From: Primulina eburnea
Lineage: Eukaryota > Streptophyta > Magnoliopsida > Lamiales > Gesneriaceae
Assembly (NCBI RefSeq): GCF_022965805.1
Contig: NC_133105.1
Span: 6,014,001 to 6,078,000 of the forward strand
Direction: 5' to 3'
DNA length: 64,000 nucleotides
The notes below the pieces were generated by a model. It saw only the letters and a program-made list of their open reading frames with translations. It was not told the origin of the DNA and ran no database searches. The position numbers and the translations under genes are program-made. This document shows, piece after piece, positions 21,664 through 33,526 of the stretch (position 1 is the first letter of the stretch; every line of letters starts with the position of its first letter).

Positions 21664-24600
21664 TTAATAGCCCCTACGTTGTGCTGCTTCCTTGAAAGCG
21701 AAACAAAATATTCCACGAACAGTGAGCAAATCAGAGTAGAACTTAGGGCCTCGAACATGAAGAAGTAATAAACGATGATAATACCTCTCACCTTCTGCCG
21801 GATTTGCCGAGTTAACACGTCCGATAACATGTCTTTGTTTCCTTGGTTTCCAAGTTCTAGTTGGTCGATCCCAAACAAAATGCTCTGGTAATTCAGAATA
21901 TAAGAACTTTGTTGCTTCCACAATGTGCGAACAAGTCTTAAAAAATTAAGTCAACATAGTTTTGGAGACACATTCGGATGCCAACACATTGCCCAAGTTT
22001 TGGTAATTTGAGAAGGAGGTCGTGTGCTTGTCCGGTAAATGCAGAGGCAAATTGATAACTGCGTGAGAGATTTCATTCATATCAAATTCAAAATGCGTCA
22101 CACTGATTATGGAGCAAACACCCAGCGAGCATCCTGAAATGCTCGTATTTCATCTACAAATGAGTTAGAACTATGAGGTGATAAATGAACACTTATTTTG
22201 TCATGGCCCTTGTAAATATATTTGTATAAATATTTTACAGCCGTTATGCCAAACAAATTTCAACATTGATATGACAATCATAGTGATATAGTAGATAAAG
22301 ATTATAAGGAACAATCCATTGAGAATTCAATGTACAGTTCCGAACCTCAACAGAGCGACCATCGTTTCTCCTCCTGTACATATATAGGGTAACCATCAGA
22401 TCGTGAACAGAATGTTCTAAAAAAGGGCGAGAATAATGGTTTTTTCATTTTTCATTAACCATACATGGGCATTATAAATTTAACGTGCCACAAAGTCCAT
22501 GCATCATATGTCGTGAGACCAAACCAAACAATCGAGGAAAAACATCTTTATCTGGAAGCTCAGCAACAACGTAAGAATCGAACCTTTGAGGCGAGTTAAT
22601 CTTATAATTAGATTGCAGGATAATAATCATATGACAATAAGGTAGACCTCGTTTCTGGAACTCGATAACATAAACATAAGCAAAAACAGGGCCAAATATA
22701 GATTTTTAAGAATCCGGTCCTTAAGATCAAGTGATTTTTCACGAAACACTCGAGAGACCAAATCTGGACGATCATGAGCAAGCTGACCTTCGAATAAATT
22801 TTCTCGAATCTCTTTCCAATCCGGATTGCAAGTCATCATAATAAACAAGTTTGGTTTTCCAAATTTCTGAACCAATGCAATTGCATCAAGATATCGACGT
22901 CGCATATCTCTTGGACCTCCTAAGAAAGATGCTGGTAAAACAATATGTTGCCCGACCTCACTCCCACGTGATTCACCATTGGCTACACTGTCAACCACAC
23001 CTTGGTACAATTCCGATCTTATCTCACTTTTGTGCCTTCTGTAGTAATCTAATCTCGTTGTTTCTAGTTTAATGTACATATCGACAACAAATTGCTGCAA
23101 TAATCGACCACCTTACAATATTAACGAAGTGTTGCTGCCATGAATTTGCAACATGTAACAATAGTACTCCCACAAGAAACAATCCTATCATTTTTTCCAC
23201 GAACAACTGCATGAAACAAATAAAATACACACAAATTAGTTGCAGGACATATATATAAATATATGCAGCCGACCATTATCTTGTTTATTTGGGTGAAAAT
23301 GCAAAAAATAATTACTAAAATTGAGTATGGGGTAAAAGATTAAAAATGCACCACGGCTTTCACCAGCAATAATACGATCGAAGGAATTAACATCTGCAAG
23401 TGGTAGCACACTCTCATGCACGCCAACATGGGCATACTCATTTTTTACCTTCAGAATATTCTGCTGCCACCCATTGTCCCCATACAGAAAAAAAACGGAT
23501 ATTGCAAGGAATCATAATAACCATAATAATATTGTATTTGATGGGTTTGACCATCACGACGACAAGCAACTATGTCCCTGCTTTGTGGAATATTAGCATC
23601 ATCATTGCCTTCGACCCAAATAGCCGCAACTTGATCAGCGGATGGGCTGTTATAACATCTCTGGTCAACAGGAACATTTTTGGAAATATGCAATCTTAAG
23701 TTTCTGATTGAAGAATACTGATTTATCCTCTTTAGAAGTTGTGCATAAGGGTTTACTTTCATTATGTCTATCAGCAAAACCATGAGTTCTCTGTCAACAT
23801 AAGCGTCCAAGAAAACGGACATCCTATTTTCCAACTCATTATCGTTGTCCCAAAAATAAAGTTGGAAATACCTTGGACCATCCGAATTAGGTATAAGTGG
23901 TGGCAATGAATGGAAAATCTGGCCAAGCGCACGAAATGTGTGTCACGCTCCGAAACTCGGGATTGAAACCGGCGTCGCTTATCAATCACAAAATCGAAAA
24001 ACGACCAGCCTCGTAGCACAGTATAAACCGAAACCAGTTTATTTCATAAATTCGCAAAAATAATCATTGTCGTTACAACTGAATAAATTGAATAAATTGC
24101 GGAAGCGTTTACAATTAAAATAACCTACTAAAATTCTCAAATCCTTGCAGCAAAATTCTCGAAATTTGAATAATTTCAACAGCCCCAAAATTGATCCGAC
24201 TCTTCTTCTTCAACAAGTTCCTCAGATTTATCTTCGGATTTATCTGGGAAGGTTGTAAGGGGTGAGTATTTGGAGAAATACTCAGCAAGTGGGGGCCGTT
24301 CGAGTACACAACAACATGCATAACATTTTCGAAATACATACCCACGCACACCATGCATACTTTGACTCATACCACATTCGTATCATTGACCTGACACTGA
24401 GATTCCTCTACTTTCAATGGTTTACTGATATCAGTCTCTAATTTTTACTCCTCTAAGGGGGCGAGGCCGTATAGCGGTTATCTCCCCCACCGCGTAAGGG
24501 TACGTATGGTTGGGATTCCCACCCATATCAAGTTGAATTCTCACAGTGTCAAAACATTTACATCATGCCAAAAACATCGTAACCAGAAAGGTGTAGAAGA

Positions 24601-25850
24601 AGAATTGTACTCGACCGAAATTTAATAAAACCGAAAATTACATGCACCGAAAAATGCAACAATTTAAAACAAGCCCACTTACCTTAAATCTTGATGAGAA
24701 AAACGTGAAAAACTCCGGTGGCTGGACTGCGGCAGCGCTTCGCTGTGCTCGAAAATCCTAAGGAACTAGGGGGAATTCTCGAAAATTTGAGAGTAAAAAT
24801 GGTGTGATTTTCGAGACACTGAGCCCTCTTATTTATAAGGGTTGGCTGCTATCCTGATCGTGTATCAAATCACGTTTGAATTGAATCAAATCTCCATCTA
24901 AATCGTGATCAAATCTACATTTATTCTTTATCCTAAATTTCGAAATTTATGTATATATCCCAAGGTAATTTTCGAAATTATGCCTTTCCCTTGTCTAATT
25001 CCCAATATTCGGTAGATTTTTGACTTCCTAAAATAATAAAAATTATATTTCTTAAATCCCACAAATTTGCTTACTTAAATCCGAAATTTAGTGGTATTTT
25101 TCCACAAATAATATATGGATTATTTTTCCTAAAATCCTGATAGTTGAACTTTTAAATATTTTCCAAGACTGCATTTATCGCGTAGACTTTCCCTACTATT
25201 TTCGAAAATCCTTAACAAATCTTCCAATATTATTTTCGAAAATTACATGATAAAATCCTCAAGATTTTTAGTTCCAAGATTGGATTATCTTCTTGCTTAA
25301 ATCTTTATCCAGGTATTTCTGTACATCTCAAATTCAGAAAAATACACGATATTATTCAAATTCTTGAGTTTGACATAATATTGTCCAATCTAAAATTACA
25401 AATACTATCACGATCAAGAATCGGGAATCTTGGATTTTACAATGTGTATACCCCACGTTGAAGAGAAGCCAATTTCTTGTCAAGCCTAACCGCAAATGAA
25501 GTGAAAGAGAAAACATTGTTGCACAATCGTACTTGACAACAGAATAAAATAGCCACGGGAGATGATGGGTCCTTGAATAATTCCAGCAAGGCAAATCTGA
25601 ATAATAGAATATGCCAATCTAATCTTACCAGATGCGCAACAAAAAAATGGAGCTTCACAAAGGAATCTTGCGCCACAAAATTGACATGAAGAAACCATTG
25701 GCAAGACACTGATACCAGCAATATCTCCTTCATTGTCTGAATTTAAAAAGAAATGCAATTGGGGAAAAAACCAACGTATTTTAGGTGCGAAAAAATGAAT
25801 ATAGGAAAGTCGAGCAAAAAAATCCAAGTAAAATAAAGGCACGATGAAAA
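21664..25850 (-). pseudogene. Helitron Rep protein (Helitron-like N domain), broken
   Basis: Read on the minus strand in pieces: a zinc-finger-like 'CQFCGARF...CCASGKI' near 25620-25700; 'GVYTFRALGQIFHSLPPLIP' across the solo LTR; 'VHESVLPLADVNSF' (23330-23420); and the Helitron-like N core 'MQQFVVDMYIKLETTRLDYY' to 'PNLFIMMTCNPDWKEI' (22730-23100). The Rep HUH region reads 'KRGLPYCHMIII', where the usual first His is Tyr. The end is 'WDRPTRTWKPRKQRHVIGRV' (21664-21900). At least one frameshift near 23450-23460 and several stops are present. The C-terminal helicase is missing. Confidence 0.85.
23941..25441. mobile_element. solo LTR, 1501 bp, inside the Helitron
   Basis: It starts TGTCACGCTCCGAAACTCGG and ends in TTTTACA, the TG...CA of an LTR. 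A perfect 5-bp duplication ATGTG lies at 23936-23940 and 25442-25446. Removing the LTR and one ATGTG restores the Helitron frame GVYTFRALGQ. The conserved 'GCGAGGCCGTATAGCGG' stretch suggests a Ty3/gypsy family, by resemblance only. No internal retroviral-type genes remain. Confidence 0.92.
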
Positions 25851-26691
25851 CAACAACATATTACTTACAAATAGGAGAACACGCCAGAGGAACATACACA
25901 ATATGTGTTGTATGATGGAATTATATCATTGAACGACAACAACATATGAGATAAAAAAGTATAAACATATCAAAGAGGGGAAAACAATCCAATCGATGCA
26001 AATAAACATGGTGAAAATAACAGAGCAGCTAATCGTTGGAAGTAGATAAACCGGCACCACCAACACGTCGAGATTGAGCAGCGCCACTGCCAAATTAAAA
26101 TGATTACATGAAACTCTTTAAGATAACACACATAGCTAAGAGGGAAAATAACGTTAGGAGAACACATAGAAAAAACAGGAACTCGGAAGATGCAAAGGGG
26201 CCGCAACAAAGCAAGCAAGAGAGAAATAAAGAGAGCGAAACACATACCCTAATACAAATCCCGAGATGGCAGCCGACCGTATACCATACGCCATGAAAAG
26301 TAGAAGAAGTAAAACCAAAATAACAGAGAGAAATTGAGGATCACAGCGACATAAACAAATTGCAGGCGTTAGAAATCGGTGAGTTCACTGGAAGGTGGAT
26401 GAAATAACCCATCAACAGTAATGACCATGGTGAAGGAAAGGAAGAAACGTAGGAAGAAAATAAATAAGAAGAAAATAAATGGGTCAATATATCTATTAAA
26501 TGGTAGTGAGCAGCGAAAAAATTAATCCTCCATGAATCCAAATTATAAAATCTAGAAATATAATGGTACATATGGGAAAACACAATTGAAAATGGCATAT
26601 ATGTATGTTAGATGTTAAACTAAAAATTTCTAATCTTTGTTATATTTCAATATCTATATAATATATGATTTTATTAGTTTGTTAAAAAATT

Positions 26692-27003
26692 TACTAAGAA
26701 ATTAAAATAAATAATTTTTCTGGCCTAAAATTTTAAAAAAATATAAATGTTTATTAATGTCCAAATCCATTTAAGATGGACAATGACTTACAAAAAACTC
26801 TTAAAAAACCTATTAATTTAATTTGCTAACTTAAATTAAATTAATAAGAAAATTTAAATAAATAATTTTGTTGGCATAAAAGTTAGGAAATAAAGATGAA
26901 TGTGTATTAATGTCCAAGTTCATTTAAGATGACAATGAATTACAAAAAAAAAAAACACCTTTAAGATAACCTATTAATTTACTTGCTAACTTAAATTAAA
27001 TAA
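26692..27003. repeat. two-copy tandem repeat, about 150-bp unit
   Basis: The units at 26692-26841 and 26842-27003 share AATGTCCAA, TTTAAGATG and 'TTGCTAACTTAAATTAAAT' in the same order. It lies in the 5' part of the Helitron. Confidence 0.8.
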
Positions 27004-27086
27004 ATGAACAAGGTCATATAAAGAAATTCACAAATGAAAGTGGTATATTTATATAATTATATTATATTATATGTATGTTAGATAGA

Positions 27087-27324
27087 TTATAAGGTTGGAA
27101 ACTATATGGTTATTGGTTAATCAAACTAGAAAGATTGAGGGAGAACATCTAAAGTGTGTTAATATAAAATTGTCTTTAAAAGATAACATGTACGTACGTG
27201 CGAGTTTTTGGCCAAGCACAATATGGAACAAAACATTTCATTGTAGTCAATGTTTTATTATTTATTAAATACGAAGACACTGGGAAAAAAATATATTGAC
27301 GTATAAAAGTAGAATACTAAAATA

Positions 27325-27327
<3 letters not shown>
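27087..27327 (-). repeat. right arm of the 494-bp palindrome (241 bp)
   Basis: Reverse complement of 21105-21345 with two mismatches. It abuts the 5' end of the Helitron directly and runs into a TA tract at its outer edge. Confidence 0.92.

Positions 27328-27366
<39 letters not shown>
27328..27366. repeat. (TA)n microsatellite
   Basis: Simple TA repeat at the outer edge of the palindrome arm. Confidence 0.95.
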
Positions 27367-27370
<4 letters not shown>

Positions 27371-27832
27371 GTAATCTGGTATTTTCTTCGATAAATAATG
27401 TTTATGCTTCAAATGGGATTAAAAATAATCTCACAGGCACATATTTCTGACCTACAATATCTATATATAATTAAAGGATTCAAACATTTTCGGGATATAG
27501 GAATTCATAATGTTTGAGAGTAACTATGTTAATATATTAAATAATATAGTTTTCACAAGGGAACCATTGGCTTACTGAAATATATTTTTTTGTTGAAGTA
27601 TTAACGTTGTGTAAGATATTATCAACGTGGTACTGGATATTACTGACGTAAAATTCGATGTTATTGATGTGGTACTGAGTCTTCTAATGTGTCTGACCAC
27701 ATGATACCAAAATTTTATCAAGAAAAAAATATCGAAAGTTTTAAAAATATCAATAAAATTTCACCTTATTGCAAATACTAAATTTTGACTGGTTACAAAA
27801 TCAAAAGCCGAAACATATTAACTTATAAAACC

Positions 27833-27889
<57 letters not shown>

Positions 27890-28826
27890 ATAAGTTTCCA
27901 AATTGGTATAGTTAAGTAAAAAAAAATCCTTAAAACAAAATTTTAAATTTATAAGAATATCAAAACAAAATTATGGAAATATTTACAATCGTATTTTCGA
28001 AATTTCAACTAAACATATGCCCTTAATTTCTTATTACATTCTTATTGTGTTTTTGAAAAAACAAAAAAAAAAGAGTAGGAAAAAATTGATTAGAGGCCCA
28101 TTTGGATTGTTCCTGACTTTTACTGTTTGGGTCATCTCAAAGTTTTTTTATTTAAAAAAAAAAAACCACGATATGTATCTATGTGTATGTATATACTAGC
28201 TAGTGTACACTAATGGAAGATAAAATAGAATCTCAAGAAAAAGCAATGAAAATGATAATCTAAAGAGGATAATAATATATTGATTGGGAAGGGAGTAACA
28301 TTAATATTCTACCTTGTTAAGATCAAGATAATAATACAATTAAGCCATGTAGGGACTCCATATTTTTCTCACAAATATTATAGTTCATGCTAACTTTGAT
28401 ACAATTTAATGAGAAGATTTTTCTATGTCAGGAGGTTCATTTCTTGGCATATTACATATGATTATATTCTGATAGGATAATAGTCAAAATGCGCATATAA
28501 GTTTACCTATTTTGTATTTTGATAGTGTAAGCATCAAGTTTGGGTTTTGGTCATTTAAGTTAGGTTATGTTTTGGATTTTGGTTGATTCTTTTTTATAAA
28601 GTATTGATCTGACATCAGATACGTCAGTATTTTCCCGTGTCACATCAGTATTTTATGGTGTTATATCAGCTCTAATTTTCTTATTTTTATATCAAAGTTT
28701 ACCAATTTTTACTAGATGTACACGTCCATGCATATATATTTTGATACATATATTTCAGTGCATTATAACTATAATGTGATTTATATATTCAACAAATTAG
28801 TTTGCACGAGATGCCATTAAAATCTA
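27367..28826. other. intergenic, AT-rich with microsatellite
   Basis: Holds a (TA)n tract at about 27836-27887 and copies of a dispersed repeat with ACGTGGTACTG / TGACATCAG phrases at about 27600-27720 and 28500-28690. Relatives of that repeat are at about 31975-32290, 41950-42060, 50085-50250 and 53650-53850. No gene is seen. Confidence 0.45.
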
Positions 28827-29007
28827 GGTAAAAACTTGTGTGAGACGGTCTCACGAGTCGTATTTGTGAGACGGATCTCTTATTTGGGTCATCCATAAAA
28901 AAATATTATTTTTTATGTTAAGAGTATTACTTTTTATTGTGAATATGAGTAGGGTGACCCGTCTCACGGATTATGATCCGTGAGACGGTCTCACATGAGA
29001 CCCACTC
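28827..29007 (+). mobile_element. MITE with palindromic ends, copy 3
   Basis: Begins GGTAAAAACTTG and ends CCCACTC, with both terminal palindromes perfect. The flanking 9-mers TAAAATCTA (28818-28826) and ATAAATCTA (29008-29016) match at seven of nine positions, consistent with an old 9-bp duplication. Confidence 0.87.
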
Positions 29008-29825
29008 ATAAATCTAAACTACAAGCACTTAAAAAAAATTCGTAGTTGCGTTCCATTAAAATTTTACCCCTTATTTAAAGTGCTATAAAGTGAAAATATT
29101 CCAAGTGTTATAATTTTAAGATTGAATCATCTAATAGAAAATAAAGTAAATTTTGTGCTAATCTTGAAGGATACGCTCACCAAAAGTTAATATCACTAAA
29201 TAAGAATCTTTGGACTTTCTGTCAACAACTGCTAATGATAGATTAGGAGTATTATTCACTTAATAAAGATCTGTTTAGTTGGGTTATTAGATTTTATAGA
29301 TAAATAATGTAGTAATTATTAAAATATTTGATTAAGATATGAAATAGTATCGAATAAATAATAATATATTTGATTTTATAGATTAAAATTTGGCATAAGA
29401 TAATAAATTAATTCCTATGTTGCCTATTATCAATAGCTAAATAATATAAATAAAAGAAAAATATAAATGATAATATTGTAATTTTAATTCATTGATTTGA
29501 TTGATGCCTGAAATTTCATCTGAATGATTTAATCGTGAGTATTTATATTATTTTCAAGAAATTACGTACGTACAATTAGATGTTTCACGATCTTAACACT
29601 ATTAAATAAATTTTTTTTTTGCGACATTAAATAATTTTTTTAATTACCCATAATCATGTACAATTATCGTAGCAAGGAAAAATCAATATTTGCACACGAT
29701 ATTTATATAAAATTTATGAACAATCATCTGGGACCGTCCAACATATAATTTCTATGCAACGTAAATACATACACACACGTATATAGATATATAGATAGCT
29801 AATTGTAAGCATCTGTAAATGATTT
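29008..29825. other. intergenic, AT-rich
   Basis: No gene or recognisable element seen between the MITE and the 3' end of the small minus-strand gene. Confidence 0.4.
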
Positions 29826-30188
29826 CTACGGCGCAGCAAAAGCATCATCAGCCCATTTAATCATCAGAGGGATCGAAGGACTCTTATTATTATTATTATG
29901 ATCAGGCGCAGTTCTCTTGGAAGCAAGGGGCTTGGAGTTAAGAAGGGCTTGCGGGGCGGAGGATTTGACCTTGCTGACACGCTTGCGGTGGCGGATGCGG
30001 CGGAGGACCACCTCTTTGTCGAGTTTGTCCATGCTCTGCGCAGGCTTCAAGTACAAGTGGGTGGTAACGGAGATAGGGTTATCGCCATCTTCTTCTTCTT
30101 CTTCTACTGCTTCGTTTTTCTCTGCGTCTGGACGAATGTTAGGACAGATGAGATCAGAGAAGTGTTTTTTGGAGATTTGAGAACTCAT
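29826..30188 (-). CDS. small conserved plant protein of unknown function
   Basis: A single exon of 120 aa. It has an acidic run (EEEEEDGD) at about residues 29-36, a central block 'LDKEVVLRRIRHRKRVSKVK' rich in Arg/Lys, and a C-terminal 'WADDAFAAP'. This layout and the basic core look like a small plant-specific protein family that I recognise only as uncharacterised. The basic core could bind nucleic acid or act as a nuclear signal, which is a guess. Codon use and composition are much less AT-rich than the surroundings, and a TATA box lies about 77 bases upstream of the ATG; both support a real gene. Unlike its neighbours, it has no intron. Confidence 0.72.
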   Translation of the reverse strand: MSSQISKKHFSDLICPNIRPDAEKNEAVEEEEEDGDNPISVTTHLYLKPAQSMDKLDKEVVLRRIRHRKRVSKVKSSAPQALLNSKPLASKRTAPDHNNNNKSPSIPLMIKWADDAFAAP

Positions 30189-31069
30189 AACTTTGTGTTG
30201 GAATATTAAAATTAGCTAGAAATTAGGCTTCGATTAACTGGGAAATTCGAAGGGTTTCTTGTCCATTATATATTGTAACTAGATAGAGACCATAGCGTAA
30301 CGAATAAGATTAGATAATGGGATGAACTGTGACTTAAAGTTTGGTCTGTGATTGAATCTTTTAGCTAGCTAGGGTTGTGTGGAAAATATTAAAATTTTTA
30401 TTAATACATCAATCTCAATTGTATTTTTTCGACTGTCCAAAATATATAGTTTCAATTTCTATATTTAGTAACATTTCTTCTTCTTTTTTTATTAATATTC
30501 CCGGTAAACTATGTATTTTTTACGAATGACTATTCAATATATATATACAGTTTTGATATGCTGCATACCTGCCGTGCACATGACCTATCGTGCAAACCTA
30601 CCATGCACACCTATTAATATATATGCATGGTCATGAATTATTAAACCCTAAAGACGACTTGCTTGCGCGAACATCCATCTGTATTAAGTTTGGAAAACCA
30701 TGGAGATTCCTCCCCGATGATCGAAATTAAACATCGACAGCCTTAGTACAAATGGAAATATGATTGAGACTAACATGGATAATCCAATAATATTAAGGAG
30801 AATATGTCGTATATATCTAATATTTCAATCCTTATAATAACCTTAATTTATGCAATATGTACCCGAAGGAAATAAAGGAACGACAAAGGAATGACCAACT
30901 CCTTAATTAACATGCATGCATGTCCCTTCTTCATCCACCTTCAAAAGACTAAAATTTTGAAAGTTTTTACAGTAAAAAACCAGCAAAATAATTAAGCCCT
31001 CACGCCGATGATTACTTTTTTAAATTCAATTTCAACCATTTTCCATTCATTTGGAATTTTTTTTAGAAT
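30189..31069. other. intergenic, AT-rich
   Basis: Promoter side of the small gene, then AT-rich DNA with a cluster of CATGCATG and TGCATGG words at about 30560-30640 and 30910-30925. No gene is seen. Confidence 0.35.
30265..30272 (-). promoter_or_regulatory. TATA box of the small unknown gene
   Basis: TATATAAT on the minus strand, about 77 bases before the ATG at 30188. It is the best TATA match in that upstream region. Confidence 0.5.
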
Positions 31070-31080
31070 AATTCATCTGG

Positions 31081-31121
31081 AATTGACATATCAAGAAGCC
31101 CAACATCTTGATATGTCAATT
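31081..31121. repeat. perfect inverted repeat, 16-bp arms
   Basis: AATTGACATATCAAGA pairs with its complement at 31106-31121 across a 9-base loop. Weaker pairing continues outward for about ten bases. Confidence 0.85.
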
Positions 31122-31162
31122 TCAAATGAACTATACACACACACACAGAGACATATCATCTA

Positions 31163-31303
31163 ATTTGCTCGACACCTCTCGAAGACTCGATCCAGTACTG
31201 CAATGTGATTCACACCTTTGCCTGATTTCACCACTGTATCGTCGACGTAGTTCTCGATCTCTTTGTGCATCATGTTTTGGAATATGATGGTCATGGCTCG
31301 CTA
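31163..31303 (-). pseudogene. reverse transcriptase fragment of a Ty3/gypsy retrotransposon
   Basis: The minus strand reads 'RAMTIIFQNMMHKEIENYVD' followed by DTVVKSGKG, the YVDD catalytic box of gypsy reverse transcriptase, then 'HIAVLDRVFERCRAN' and a stop. Only about 47 codons remain, with no LTRs nearby. It lies between two short hairpins. Confidence 0.8.
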
Positions 31304-31308
31304 AAAAA

Positions 31309-31373
31309 TTCAATAGTTGAGTGTTATCTAATTAATAAACACAAATATTATTAGATAACACTCAACTATTGAA
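31309..31373. repeat. perfect inverted repeat, 23-bp arms
   Basis: The arm at 31309-31331 (TTCAATAGTTGAGTGTTATC...) is perfectly complementary to 31351-31373 across a 19-base AT-rich loop. Confidence 0.92.
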
Positions 31374-32971
<1,598 letters not shown>

Positions 32972-33345
32972 CTAAAAAGATGGAGAAAATATTTCTTAAA
33001 AGAAAGCGTTACAAACGTGCTTTGAAGTTCATTTACAAATTATTTATATTAAAAATAAATATCTCAACACATATTATTTAAAATAATGTTCAATTGTAAT
33101 AAACTCTTCTTTCTATTCAAAAAATTTGAGCCAATCGTTCATGAGAATTTTTAAAAGACGTTTTAATTTTGGCTGATTGAAGTAGTGGTGTAAGATGATA
33201 AATTCGGATAAATTTTTATTATTATAATATATGGTTAAAGCTAACATATGAAACATATATATAAAATAATAAATTTAAAATATTCAGCACCAACAATTAT
33301 ATGTGAAAACCACATGTTGCCATACCCTTAAGTTTATTTCCCATT

Positions 33346-33353
33346 CTATAAAT
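33346..33353 (+). promoter_or_regulatory. TATA box of the JINGUBANG-like gene
   Basis: CTATAAAT lies about 170 bases before the ATG and is followed by a CT-rich leader, a typical plant promoter layout. Confidence 0.55.
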
Positions 33354-33499
33354 TCTCCTTCTACGTCTCCCGCCTTTAATCCCTCCCTACAAATCTTCTC
33401 CTCCACTCCCAATCTCCATACCACGATCATCACATTCTTCATCAACTTCCCAAACCATAGGCCACCTCGTTCTTGATTCGCATATTCTTTTCTTGCTGC

Positions 33500-33526
33500 A
33501 TGGTCCATATAATTTTCACGTTATGA
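33500..33526 (+). promoter_or_regulatory. upstream ORF ending on the main start codon
   Basis: ATG at 33500 opens an 8-codon ORF whose TGA (33524-33526) overlaps the main ATG (33523-33525) as ATGA. It lies downstream of the TATA box, so it should be in the transcript. Such overlaps permit termination-reinitiation or reduce main-frame translation. Confidence 0.55.

Larger units (their letters stand above)
21358..27086 (-). mobile_element. Helitron, 5.7 kb, decayed and nested
   Basis: On the minus strand it begins TCTATCTAACATAC just after an A and ends in CTAG just before a T, the A^T insertion rule of Helitrons. A short hairpin GTGC-ATC-GCAC lies about 13 bases before the CTAG end. The interior encodes a degraded Rep-domain protein, is interrupted by a solo LTR, and contains a tandem repeat near its 5' end. 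There is no room for or trace of a Pif1 helicase domain between the Rep remnant and the 3' end. Confidence 0.88.

Noticed and set aside
22851..23072. Plus-strand ORF opposite the Helitron Rep core
   Set aside because: It is the antisense shadow of the Helitron-like N domain, which has clear motifs on the minus strand.
24450..24535. GC-rich stretch with GGGCGAGGCCG and CCCACCC that looked tRNA-like
   Set aside because: It has no acceptor stem or A/B boxes in the right positions and is part of the solo LTR.
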